Assembly (NCBI GenBank): GCA_904501845.1
Contig: CAJGCH010000097.1
Location: 1-9,817, forward strand
DNA from: an uncultured Bacillaceae bacterium
Lineage (GTDB): Bacteria; Bacillota; Bacilli; Bacillales; Pradoshiaceae
Length of the DNA: 9,817 nucleotides
Direction of reading: 5' to 3'
Under the pieces are notes generated by a model. It ran no database searches. It saw only the letters and a program-made list of their open reading frames with translations, and had not been told where the DNA came from. Position 1 is the first letter of the stretch. Each line of letters opens with the position of its first letter. Positions 1 to 5,915 of this stretch are shown here, piece after piece. Position numbers and translations under genes: made by a program.

Positions 1-10
1 GTCGCTATTA

Positions 11-16
11 TATAAT
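11..16 (+). promoter_or_regulatory. Possible sigma-A -10 element for the first gene
   Basis: A perfect TATAAT lies 21 nt before the first ATG. The -35 would fall outside the window, so the promoter cannot be confirmed. A start about 7 nt downstream would put the mRNA 5' end right at the Shine-Dalgarno (about 23-31), giving an unusually short leader, so the match may be fortuitous. Confidence 0.3.
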
Positions 17-37
17 GGATAGAAAGGGGGAGTTCAA

Positions 38-514
38 ATGGTCGAATGGGTTCAGCAAGCAGAGGGTATTTGGCAATATGTCGTATTATTTTTAGTATCG
101 ATATTACCATTCCTGGATGTGTTTTATATTATTCCGGTAGGTGTCGCTTTGGGGATGTCGCCTATAGCTGTTGGGATTATTTCTTTTTTTGGCAATTTTA
201 TTATGGTTATAGTCTTTGCAATGTTCTTTAGACAAATTGCCGAATGGCGTAACAAACGCAGAGAAAAGAAAGGAAAAACGGGACCAACAAAAAGAGAAAC
301 GAGAGCCAGACATATTTGGGAAAAATACGGTCTTCCAGTGTTCGCTTTACTGTCACCTTCCATACTCGGGACCGATATAGCTGCTTTAATGGCCCTCGTG
401 TTTGGTTCTTCTAAAATCAGAGTGGTTACTTTAATGGGAGTTAGTTTGGTCGTTTGGTCAATTGTTATGACTGTTGGCTCTGTTTACGGCTTAAAATACA
501 TAAATTGGATTTGA
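38..514 (+). CDS. Small multidrug export family membrane protein
   Basis: This 158-residue protein is very hydrophobic, with about four membrane segments: roughly residues 12-33, 37-65, 94-120 and 126-152. A strongly basic loop (about 66-92, rich in K and R) probably faces the cytoplasm. Two similar motifs that begin a membrane hairpin, PFLDVFYIIPVG near residue 24 and SPSILGTDIAALMALVFG near residue 106, each place a Pro and an Asp in a hydrophobic setting, suggesting an internal repeat. This pattern and size recall the family named small multi-drug export protein (Pfam Sm_multidrug_ex), where the transport function is mostly inferred rather than shown. The ATG is preceded by AAAGGGGGA at a suitable distance. 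It is the first gene of a short unit ending at the hairpin at 709-740. The family call is from memory of the motif pattern; the substrate is unknown. Confidence 0.7.
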   Translation: MVEWVQQAEGIWQYVVLFLVSILPFLDVFYIIPVGVALGMSPIAVGIISFFGNFIMVIVFAMFFRQIAEWRNKRREKKGKTGPTKRETRARHIWEKYGLPVFALLSPSILGTDIAALMALVFGSSKIRVVTLMGVSLVVWSIVMTVGSVYGLKYINWI

Positions 515-534
515 TACATAAAAAGAGGACAGAC

Positions 535-609
535 ATGAAGCAATGGATTGACACAATAACACAAGTTGGAATATTAATTGCACTTATCTTTTTAGTCGTA
601 GGGGTATAA
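535..609 (+). CDS. 24-residue single-pass membrane peptide
   Basis: This short frame starts 20 nt after the preceding gene. Its ribosome site, AAGAGG at 523-528, is 6 nt from the ATG. The product has a short polar N-terminus (MKQWIDTITQ) followed by about 14 almost wholly aliphatic residues (VGILIALIFLVVGV), enough for one short membrane helix with no C-terminal tail. The position suggests co-transcription with the upstream membrane protein, so it could be an accessory microprotein of that transporter-like protein. A toxin-like or regulatory peptide is also possible. I recognise no named family. The evidence is the ribosome site, the tight spacing and the amphipathic-then-hydrophobic composition; a frame this short could still arise by chance. 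Confidence 0.45.
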   Translation: MKQWIDTITQVGILIALIFLVVGV

Positions 610-612
610 CAG

Positions 613-681
613 ATGAATGATTGATTTAAACAAATTAATTCTCAATTAGGGCGTATTCATGGTAGATTACATGAGATCTAA
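613..681 (+). pseudogene. Short ORF broken by an in-frame TGA (possible decayed peptide gene)
   Basis: An ATG lies 3 nt after the stop of the 24-residue peptide, with AGGGG in the end of that gene as a possible coupled ribosome site. The frame reads MND, then TGA, then FKQINSQLGRIHGRLHEI, then TAA. Reading TGA as an ancestral TGG (Trp) and the TAA at 679-681 as CAA (Gln) gives a continuous, charged, helix-like protein running on into TYIEFLIK near the terminator. Each change would be a single transition. This suggests a small third gene of the unit that has lost function. Alternatives are read-through of the TGA or a purely chance frame. There is no homologue I can name. Confidence 0.3.
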
Positions 682-708
682 ACTTATATTGAATTCTTGA
701 TTAAAATA

Positions 709-740
709 GCCGCCTCCGCAAAGGAGGTGGCCTTTTTCTT
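709..740 (+). terminator. Rho-independent terminator of the first unit
   Basis: GCCGCCTCC (709-717) pairs with GGAGGTGGC (723-731) through 9 bp including one G-T wobble, with a 5-nt loop and then CTTTTTCTT. It closes the unit that begins at position 38. Confidence 0.85.
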
Positions 741-1199
741 GCTCTAAAACCGTGATATTACGCCATCGGTAGCATATATATGCTCATGATAGGTATATAG
801 CTATCCCTCGCTATAAGAGTAAAGTTAAAGGGAACGGTTTACTTGATGAATTAAAAGGGCAGCGGCCATACTTCGTAGATATACAAATTGACTGAAATAC
901 TTATGTCCCAGCCTCTTTTCTTTTTGTCTGGAACTAAAGGGCTTTGTCACAGCGGTATTCCCTCTTCTTTTGTATTTTTAATGTAATTATATTTATTTCG
1001 ACATAATAATTTATTTTATCAATATAATAAAATGGGGTTATTTTTTAGGTTAGACTGGGTATTAGATAGTTGTAGCTGTTGTATTAATATAGGATTGGTG
1101 TAAGGTTAGCAATCATTTTTTCTCTTCGTATGTCTATGACATTGTCGGCTTGCGTAAGTATTTTAAATATACATATTATCTTGTAAAGGAGGCTGCCTT
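741..1199. other. Gene-poor, AT-rich intergenic stretch
   Basis: I find no start codon with a credible ribosome site on either strand until the small gene at 1200. The left part (773-895) holds an open frame without a start; 900-953 holds motifs resembling insertion-sequence ends; 960-1180 is very AT-rich. A perfect 14-nt palindrome, AGCATATATATGCT, sits at 771-784, with no evident role. A weak promoter-like pair, TTGCGT (1150-1155) and TATTAT (1174-1179) with an 18-nt spacer, precedes the gene at 1200. However, its start point would coincide with the ribosome site, so I do not list it separately. Confidence 0.5.
773..895 (+). pseudogene. Startless coding-like remnant
   Basis: Between a TAG at 770-772 and a TGA at 893-895 lies a 40-codon open frame with no usable start. 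Its translation is coding-like, with well-mixed charged and aromatic residues such as DRYIAIPRYKSKVKGNG and LLDELKGQRPYFVDIQID. It could be the 3' end of a decayed gene, perhaps linked to the insertion-sequence-like motif that follows at 900-915. I do not recognise the family, and a frame of this length can occur by chance, so confidence is low. Confidence 0.22.
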
Positions 1200-1265
1200 A
1201 TGGGTTTCTGGGCAACTGTTTTCGCGATAATAGTCGCATTGGTAATCTTCTCGATATGCGGTTAA
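1200..1265 (+). CDS. 21-residue membrane leader peptide, overlapping the next gene
   Basis: The ribosome site AAAGGAGG (1185-1192) is near-perfect and 7 nt from the ATG, the best-placed in this half of the window. The product is MGFW followed by a hydrophobic stretch (ATVFAIIVALVIFSICG), a single short membrane helix ending in Cys-Gly. The stop codon lies inside the next gene, whose ATG at 1256 is 10 nt upstream of the end of this frame. That gene has no ribosome site of its own, so translation of this peptide probably delivers ribosomes to it. The peptide could be only a translational leader, or a small subunit of the downstream membrane protein. No known family is recognised. Confidence 0.55.
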   Translation: MGFWATVFAIIVALVIFSICG

Positions 1266-1645
1266 ATAAAAAACAGAAAAAGGATTTGATGTTATTCATC
1301 GCGCCGCTGATCCTTTTTCAAGTAAATGAACTGATTAAAGCTGATGTGCAGATTCCTGTGCTTGGGTATCTGCTGCGATGTCATTTCAATGACTACCTGG
1401 GAGGCATCTCCTTTGCGGCATACCTGAACTTTGTGCTGTCTCTGAGTAACTGGACTACGTTTCAGCTAACAAAGCCCCAGCACTTCCTGGTTGCCGGCTT
1501 ATTTTGTGGATTCTGTTGGGAGTTAATAACTCCTCTATTTGTGCAATCAAGTACAGGTGATATCTGGGATGTTGCTGCTTATATTTTGGGAATGCTGACC
1601 TACTGGTTTTTCGGAAGAAACCGGCATCTAAATACAAATAAATAA
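1256..1645 (+). CDS. Polytopic membrane protein, VanZ-like in layout
   Basis: A 129-residue protein with a basic N-terminus (MRLNKKQKKD) and about three or four membrane segments, roughly residues 11-40, 46-64, 76-97 and 104-119. The conserved-looking polar positions are HFNDYLGG near 43-50, GFCWELITPLF near 85-95 and SSTGDIWDVAAYILG near 98-112. An E in one helix followed by a GD..D..AY..G helix recalls VanZ-like and YjdF-like integral membrane proteins, whose functions are mostly unknown apart from VanZ in teicoplanin resistance. I cannot assign a family firmly. No in-frame ATG, GTG or TTG lies upstream in the open stretch back to about 1196, so ATG 1256 is the best start. It lacks a Shine-Dalgarno and overlaps the 21-residue peptide by 10 nt, implying translational coupling. 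A terminator follows 15 nt after the stop. Confidence 0.7.
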   Translation: MRLNKKQKKDLMLFIAPLILFQVNELIKADVQIPVLGYLLRCHFNDYLGGISFAAYLNFVLSLSNWTTFQLTKPQHFLVAGLFCGFCWELITPLFVQSSTGDIWDVAAYILGMLTYWFFGRNRHLNTNK

Positions 1646-1659
1646 ATGCGAAAGAATAG

Positions 1660-1688
1660 CCGCCTCCTTTCCTGGAGGCGGTTTTTTT
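1660..1688 (+). terminator. Rho-independent terminator of the 1200-1645 unit
   Basis: CCGCCTCC (1660-1667) pairs perfectly with GGAGGCGG (1674-1681), with a 6-nt loop and a run of seven T (1682-1688). The 13 nt AATAGCCGCCTCC leading into it are identical to those before the terminator at 709. Confidence 0.92.
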
Positions 1689-1777
1689 GATTAAAGGATA
1701 ACCCATTAGCGGTTGCGGTGGGAGTCTTTGGACGTACTAAAAGGGTCCGTTTAGATAGCAGTACCATTTTATAGGAA

Positions 1778-1919
1778 ATGCCCATCCCAAAATACCCCAG
1801 TAATCAAAAAAGAGCCATTGAACGTATGACCATATCGGACTGCCGGTCGGCGCAAGGAAGCTTTGAGCAAGCAATATATGAAGGAGCTCGCGGACACAAA
1901 AGGATACGAAAAGAAATAA
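1778..1919 (+). pseudogene. Small basic protein, apparently frameshifted
   Basis: The frame from ATG 1778 reads MPIPKYPSNQKRAIERMTIS and is coding-like until about 1850. There the coding character passes to the +1 frame, which reads RRKEALSKQYMKELADTKGY and ends at TAA 1917-1919, only 10 nt before a strong terminator stem. Removing one base around 1842-1853 would join them into one basic, helical protein of about 47 residues. The ribosome site is poor: AGGAA abuts the ATG. Upstream, the same frame is open from 1691 to a TAG at 1772-1774, so the ancestral gene may have been longer. The annotated-style ORF continuing to 1990 runs through the terminator and is unlikely. I do not recognise the family. 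A sequencing error would explain this equally well. Confidence 0.35.
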
Positions 1920-1929
1920 TCCTCGTAAA

Positions 1930-1977
1930 AAAGCGATTCGCAAGGAACCCGGACGGGTCCCGGCGAATCGCTTTCTT
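1930..1977. terminator. Bidirectional terminator between converging small genes
   Basis: AAAGCGATTCGC (1930-1941) pairs perfectly with GCGAATCGCTTT (1963-1974). The loop carries a second, G+C-rich helix (GGAACCC at 1944-1950 with GGGTCCC at 1955-1961, one mismatch), making a long near-continuous stem. Read on the - strand it ends in six T, a strong terminator for the peptide gene at 1995-2078. Read on the + strand it ends in TTTCTT, serving the frame ending at 1919. Confidence 0.9.
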
Positions 1978-1994
1978 ATGTACGAAATGAATGG

Positions 1995-2078
1995 TTATCT
2001 AGGCTTATCATTATATCCAGCTGAAAAAATAGCCGCCAAGAATGTAAGGGATACTAAAAGAATAATAGCAACGTTCAT
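1995..2078 (-). CDS. 27-residue single-pass membrane peptide
   Basis: On the - strand a strong ribosome site, AAGGAGGAAAG (about 2083-2093), precedes an ATG by a normal distance. The product has one hydrophobic helix (MNVAIILLVSLTFLAAIFSA) and a short polar, basic tail (GYNDKPR). Its stop is followed 20 nt later by the strong bidirectional hairpin with a six-T tail on this strand, so the gene has its own terminator. A TATACT-like -10 lies about 35 nt upstream (plus-strand 2113-2118) without a clear -35. The ribosome site, membrane helix and terminator together make it more credible than its length alone would. It resembles the many uncharacterised membrane microproteins of Bacillus, some of which are sporulation genes or subunits of larger membrane complexes. 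No specific family is recognised. Confidence 0.6.
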   Translation of the reverse strand: MNVAIILLVSLTFLAAIFSAGYNDKPR

Positions 2079-2202
2079 TATGCTTTCCTCCTTATTTTGG
2101 TCACTTTAGAAAAGTATACCATATCGTAGTATTTTTTTCTTTGGCCAAGAATATATTGGTGATAGAGAAATTGGGCTTTCACATCATGACCTTCATCCAT
2201 AT

Positions 2203-2210
2203 CATACATG
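2203..2210 (+). promoter_or_regulatory. Possible sigma-E type -10 element upstream of prkA
   Basis: CATACATG resembles the mother-cell sigma-E -10 consensus (cATAcanT) and lies about 67 nt before the prkA start. An ATC at 2183-2185 sits 17 nt upstream where an ATA-like -35 would be expected, an imperfect match. In B. subtilis prkA is, as I recall, under sigma-E control, which is why this site is proposed. A second, poorer candidate is CATAAGTA at 2227-2234. Confidence 0.28.
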
Positions 2211-2276
2211 TTTGCCCGCTTACAAGCATAAGTATCAATAGCAGCTGAATCATGGCTAGGGGAGGAACTATACTGA

Positions 2277-4172
2277 ATGGATATCTTAAAAAAAATAGAA
2301 AAATTCAGAGATGAAGAGGAAAAACTGAAATGGGAAGGAACATTCGGTGATTATTTGCAGTTATTGAAGGAGAAGCCCTTGGTAGCCCAATCAGCTCACT
2401 CGCGAGTATATAACATGATTAAAGATGCGGGCGTGGAAGTGGTGAACGGCAAGAAGAAGTACACCTTTTTTAAAGGGGAATTATTTGGCCTTGAGGAGCC
2501 GCTTGAGCGACTTGTAGAGGAATATTTTCACCCAGCTGCTAAACGATTAGATGTTAGAAAGCGGATTTTGTTATTGATGGGACCGGTCAGTGGCGGTAAA
2601 TCGACTTTAGTGACATTGTTGAAGAGAGGGCTGGAGAAATATTCGCGTACAGACAGAGGAGCGATTTATGCCATTAAGGGATGCCCGATGCATGAGGACC
2701 CGCTCCATTTAATCCCGACGCATTTGCGAAATGACTTCTTTGATGAATATGGCATTCGCGTTGAAGGGAATCTGTCACCGCTTAATATGATGAGGCTGGA
2801 AAAGGATTATCATAATCGGATTGAAGATATGCCGGTGGAGCGAATCTTCCTGTCAGAGGATAAACGGGTTGGCGTCGGCACCTTTAGTCCGTCAGATCCA
2901 AAATCACAGGATATTGCGGATTTAACTGGAAGCATTGATTTCTCGACGATTGCGACCTATGGGTCAGAATCGGATCCGCGTGCCTACCGTTTTGATGGGG
3001 AATTGAACAAAGCAAACCGCGGTATGATGGAGTTCCAGGAAATGCTGAAATGCGATGAAAAATTCTTGTGGCATTTGCTCTCGCTTACACAGGAAGGGAA
3101 TTTCAAGGCCGGAAGATTTGCCTTGATAAGCGCTGATGAGTTAATCGTAGCTCATACGAATGAAACAGAATATCGTTCCTTTATAGCCAATAAGAAAAAT
3201 GAGGCCTTGCATTCGCGGATTATCGTCATGCCCGTGCCGTATAATCTGAAGGTGTCTGAGGAAGAGAAGATTTATGAGAAGATGATCCAAGACAGTGACG
3301 TGGCGGGTGTTCATATTGCGCCGCACACATTACGGGTCGCTGCCATGTTTACGACGCTGACGAGATTGAAGGATCCGAAGAAGGGTGATATCGATTTAGT
3401 TAAGAAAATGCGCCTTTACGACGGGGAGAACGTAGAAGGATTCAATTCGGCTGATGTCGAGGAACTCAAGAAGGAGTACCCAGATGAGGGGATGGGCGGT
3501 ATCGACCCCCGTTATGTTATCAATCGAATCTCATCAACTATCATTAGGAAAGAAACGCCGTCAATTAATGCACTTGATGTCTTGCGCTCGCTTAAGGAAG
3601 GACTGGACCAGCATGCATCGATTACGACGGAATTAAAAGAACGTTACATGAATTATATTTCGCTTGCCCGTAAGGAATATGATGATATTGCGAAGAAAGA
3701 GGTTCAGAAGGCATTTGTCTATTCCTATGAGGAGTCCGCAAAGACACTAATGAACAATTATCTCGATAATGTAGAGGCATTCTGCAATAAATCAAAGCTT
3801 CGTGATGTTCTGACCGGTGAGGAAATCAATCCGGACGAGAAATTAATGAGATCAATTGAAGAGCAAATTGGCATTTCCGAGAATGCGAAGAAGGCGTTCA
3901 GGGAGGAAATCCTGATTCGTATCTCCGCATATGCTCGTAAAGGAAAACGATTTGACTATAATTCCCATGACCGCTTGAGAGAAGCCATCCAGAAAAAACT
4001 GTTTGCAGACCTGAAGGATGTCGTGAAAATCACCACCTCCTCGAAGACTCCGGATGAAACGCAGTTGAAGAAAGTTAATGAGGTAGTTGCGCGTTTGATT
4101 GATGAGCATGGCTATAATTCAACTTCCGCTAATGAACTGCTGCGCTATGTTGGCAGCCTCTTGAATCGGTGA
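2277..4172 (+). CDS. prkA: PrkA family AAA+ serine kinase / protease-like sporulation protein
   Basis: The 631-residue product matches the length of B. subtilis PrkA and the YeaG family throughout. The N-terminal PrkA AAA domain covers about residues 20-380. It has Walker A GPVSGGKST at 102-110, an acidic Walker B-like stretch RGMMEFQEM at 248-256, and a sensor-like NETEYRSF at 295-302. The C-terminal PrkA helical domain covers about 390-631 and is rich in K and E. PrkA was first described as a serine kinase phosphorylating a 60-kDa protein. It is needed for efficient sporulation in B. subtilis, and an ATP-dependent protease activity has also been reported. It is cytoplasmic and has been linked to the spore coat. 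The start is set by AGGGGAGG at 2258-2265. It is partnered by yhbH downstream, separated here by a small acidic gene. No key residue is missing. Function is by homology; identity is very secure. Confidence 0.97.
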   Translation: MDILKKIEKFRDEEEKLKWEGTFGDYLQLLKEKPLVAQSAHSRVYNMIKDAGVEVVNGKKKYTFFKGELFGLEEPLERLVEEYFHPAAKRLDVRKRILLLMGPVSGGKSTLVTLLKRGLEKYSRTDRGAIYAIKGCPMHEDPLHLIPTHLRNDFFDEYGIRVEGNLSPLNMMRLEKDYHNRIEDMPVERIFLSEDKRVGVGTFSPSDPKSQDIADLTGSIDFSTIATYGSESDPRAYRFDGELNKANRGMMEFQEMLKCDEKFLWHLLSLTQEGNFKAGRFALISADELIVAHTNETEYRSFIANKKNEALHSRIIVMPVPYNLKVSEEEKIYEKMIQDSDVAGVHIAPHTLRVAAMFTTLTRLKDPKKGDIDLVKKMRLYDGENVEGFNSADVEELKKEYPDEGMGGIDPRYVINRISSTIIRKETPSINALDVLRSLKEGLDQHASITTELKERYMNYISLARKEYDDIAKKEVQKAFVYSYEESAKTLMNNYLDNVEAFCNKSKLRDVLTGEEINPDEKLMRSIEEQIGISENAKKAFREEILIRISAYARKGKRFDYNSHDRLREAIQKKLFADLKDVVKITTSSKTPDETQLKKVNEVVARLIDEHGYNSTSANELLRYVGSLLNR

Positions 4173-4273
4173 TCATTGTTGTGGGCTCCCGCTATAAGCA
4201 CGTTCTCTGCTCCACCTTTATCTGCGTTTGTTTTTCCTGAAAAAGGGAAATGGGTGACTAGAGGTGATAAAGG

Positions 4274-4465
4274 ATGAAGAAGACAGAAAAGGCTGATACC
4301 ATTGCGGAGAGCAGAGTGGAAAATGGCCAAATGGCACCGGATTTAAAGGAAATGAAAAACTTAGGCAAGCAAATGGAGAATTTACGAACCAATGAAGAGC
4401 TGATGGGTGATGGAAAATCACCAGATCCAATCCAGCATGAGGAAGAGGAATTGAACGACAAGTAG
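4274..4465 (+). CDS. Small acidic hydrophilic protein between prkA and yhbH
   Basis: This 63-residue frame follows prkA by 101 nt. Its ribosome site, GAGGTGA (4261-4267), is 6 nt from the ATG, and an in-frame TAA at 4268 excludes an earlier start. The product has no hydrophobic segment and is rich in E, K, N and M, with a heptad-like middle (PDLKEMKNLGKQMENLRTNE) that could form a helix, and an acidic tail (HEEEELNDK). It may be intrinsically disordered. A terminator starts 15 nt after its stop, so it probably ends the prkA transcript, and no promoter is obvious in front of it. Co-expression with prkA hints at a role in the same process. I recall prkA and yhbH as adjacent in B. subtilis, so this could be lineage-specific. 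Two - strand frames overlap it but lack ribosome sites. No family is recognised. Confidence 0.62.
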   Translation: MKKTEKADTIAESRVENGQMAPDLKEMKNLGKQMENLRTNEELMGDGKSPDPIQHEEEELNDK

Positions 4466-4480
4466 AGACCACACATGAAG

Positions 4481-4520
4481 CAGGCGGGGAAAACGTTGAA
4501 AGTTTCTCTGCCTGTTTTCG
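4481..4520 (+). terminator. Terminator after the prkA unit
   Basis: CAGGCGGGGAAA (4481-4492) pairs over 12 bp, including two G-T wobbles, with TTTCTCTGCCTG (4503-4514). It is followed by TTTTCGTTT. It separates prkA and the small acidic gene from yhbH, so yhbH should have its own promoter in 4521-4684. Confidence 0.8.
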
Positions 4521-4684
4521 TTTATCTAAAGGACTATATAGATTAGCTCATAATCGGAAATATCTTTGTCTTATTTATTGAATATTTTGGCAATATTTCA
4601 CGTTTTTCGCATAGGATAGAGTAATCTATCAATAATGGTTAACCTTTATATTTTCATGAGGGATATATAGGAGGGGGAAAAGAG

Positions 4685-5857
4685 ATGTCCGACAACAGCA
4701 GCCATCATCAGTTTGCCATTTCAAAGGAAGATTGGGCCCTCCATCGAAAAGGATTCGACGACCAGCAAAGACATCAGGAGAAAGTACAAGAGGCAATTAA
4801 AAATAACCTGCCCGATTTGATTACAGAAGAAAGTATCATCATGTCTAATGGAAGAGATGTTGTGAAAATACCAATCCGTTCTCTTGATGAATATAAAATT
4901 CGCTATAATTACGACAAGAATAAGCATGTAGGTCAGGGTGACGGTGACTCACAGGTGGGAGATGTGGTCGCTAGAGATGGGTCGGGTCAGAAAGCCCCAG
5001 GAAAGGGCGGGGAAGCAGGCGATCAAGCTGGGGAGGATTATGTGGAGTCAGAGGTTTCCTTACTTGAGATTCAGGAGGCTCTGTTTTCAGAGCTTGAGCT
5101 CCCTAACCTGAAGCAGAAGGATCAAGGGGACCAGGTCACGGAGCATTACGAATTCAATGATATTCGCAAAACGGGTCTTATGGGAAATGTCGATAAGAAA
5201 CGGACAATGATCAGTGCGTTTAAAAGAAATGCCCTAAGTGGAACCCCTGGTTTTGTCCCGATATTTCAGGAAGATTTAAAATTCAAATCATGGAATACGA
5301 TTGAGAAGCCTGAGTCAAAGGCAGTTGTCATCGCAATGATGGATACGAGCGGCTCGATGGGTTTGTGGGAGAAGTATATGGCACGAAGCTTCTTCTTTTG
5401 GATGACGCGCTTCCTGCGCACGAAGTATGAAACGGTCGATATTGAGTTCATTGCTCATCATACGGAAGCGAAGGTCGTGGAAGAAGAAGATTTCTTTTCT
5501 AAGGGAGAGAGCGGGGGGACGATTTGTTCATCCGCTTACCGAAAAGCATTGGAGATCATCGAGGAGAAGTATCCTATAGAAAGGTATAATATTTATCCAT
5601 TTCATTTCTCTGACGGTGACAATCTGACCTCAGATAATCCGCGCTGCATCAAGCTAGTTGGTGAGTTGATGAAGGTATCTAATATGTTCGGCTATGGAGA
5701 GGTTAATCAATATAATCGCAACTCCACTTTAATGTCTGCTTACAAAAACATTAAGGATGAGAAATTCCAATATTATATTCTAAAGCAAAAGGCCGATGTA
5801 TTTCATGCGATGAGAAGCTTCTTCAAAAAGGAGCCGAATCTCGCTGCGGGCCGCTGA
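4685..5857 (+). CDS. yhbH: YhbH/YeaH family (DUF444) sporulation protein with vWA-like fold
   Basis: The 390-residue product is about the length of B. subtilis YhbH. Residues 1-75 hold the family's charged N-terminus. About 80-118 is a low-complexity G, D and Q-rich linker. The C-terminal half is a von Willebrand A-like domain: the MIDAS motif DTSGSMG at 220-226, the following Thr in SGGTICSSA at 277-285, and HFSDGDN at 307-313. These residues would bind a divalent metal. YhbH is a sporulation protein in Bacillus, and its enterobacterial relative YeaH is encoded with the PrkA homologue YeaG; the biochemical role is unknown. The start is fixed by AGGAGGGGG at 4669-4677. A terminator precedes it, so it is probably a separate transcript from prkA. 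Bacillus yhbH is reported in the sigma-E regulon, but I could not find a convincing site here. Confidence 0.95.
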   Translation: MSDNSSHHQFAISKEDWALHRKGFDDQQRHQEKVQEAIKNNLPDLITEESIIMSNGRDVVKIPIRSLDEYKIRYNYDKNKHVGQGDGDSQVGDVVARDGSGQKAPGKGGEAGDQAGEDYVESEVSLLEIQEALFSELELPNLKQKDQGDQVTEHYEFNDIRKTGLMGNVDKKRTMISAFKRNALSGTPGFVPIFQEDLKFKSWNTIEKPESKAVVIAMMDTSGSMGLWEKYMARSFFFWMTRFLRTKYETVDIEFIAHHTEAKVVEEEDFFSKGESGGTICSSAYRKALEIIEEKYPIERYNIYPFHFSDGDNLTSDNPRCIKLVGELMKVSNMFGYGEVNQYNRNSTLMSAYKNIKDEKFQYYILKQKADVFHAMRSFFKKEPNLAAGR

Positions 5858-5867
5858 CAGCATAAAG

Positions 5868-5901
5868 AAAGAGGCAGGTGGAATTATCCGTCTGCCTCTT
5901 T
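5868..5901. terminator. Bidirectional terminator between yhbH and the peptide transporter gene
   Basis: AAAGAGGCAG (5868-5877) pairs perfectly with CTGCCTCTTT (5892-5901). The stem extends inward through wobble and G-C pairs to an ATTA loop, about 15 bp in total. The genes converge on it from both sides. The T tracts are short (TTTAATAT on +, TTTCTTTATG on -). Confidence 0.85.
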
Positions 5902-5915
5902 AATATGAAGATGAG

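Noticed and set aside
771..803. Palindromes AGCATATATATGCT and ATAGCTAT as possible operators.
   Set aside because: Short A+T-rich palindromes are common by chance, and no gene start lies close enough for an operator role.
1737..1943. A 68-residue hydrophobic open frame on the - strand.
   Set aside because: No ribosome site precedes its ATG. It starts next to the terminator of the - strand peptide gene and lies antisense to a frame whose stop sits properly before that terminator.
1778..1990. The + strand frame read as one 70-residue protein.
   Set aside because: Its last third runs through the full terminator hairpin, and coding character is better in the other frame after about 1850.
4580..4617. 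Sigma-E-like elements for yhbH (GAATATT, CAATATT, CATAGGAT).
   Set aside because: The matches to both elements do not fall at an acceptable spacing (about 14 nt from ATA to CATA rather than 16-18), and the -10 match is poor.
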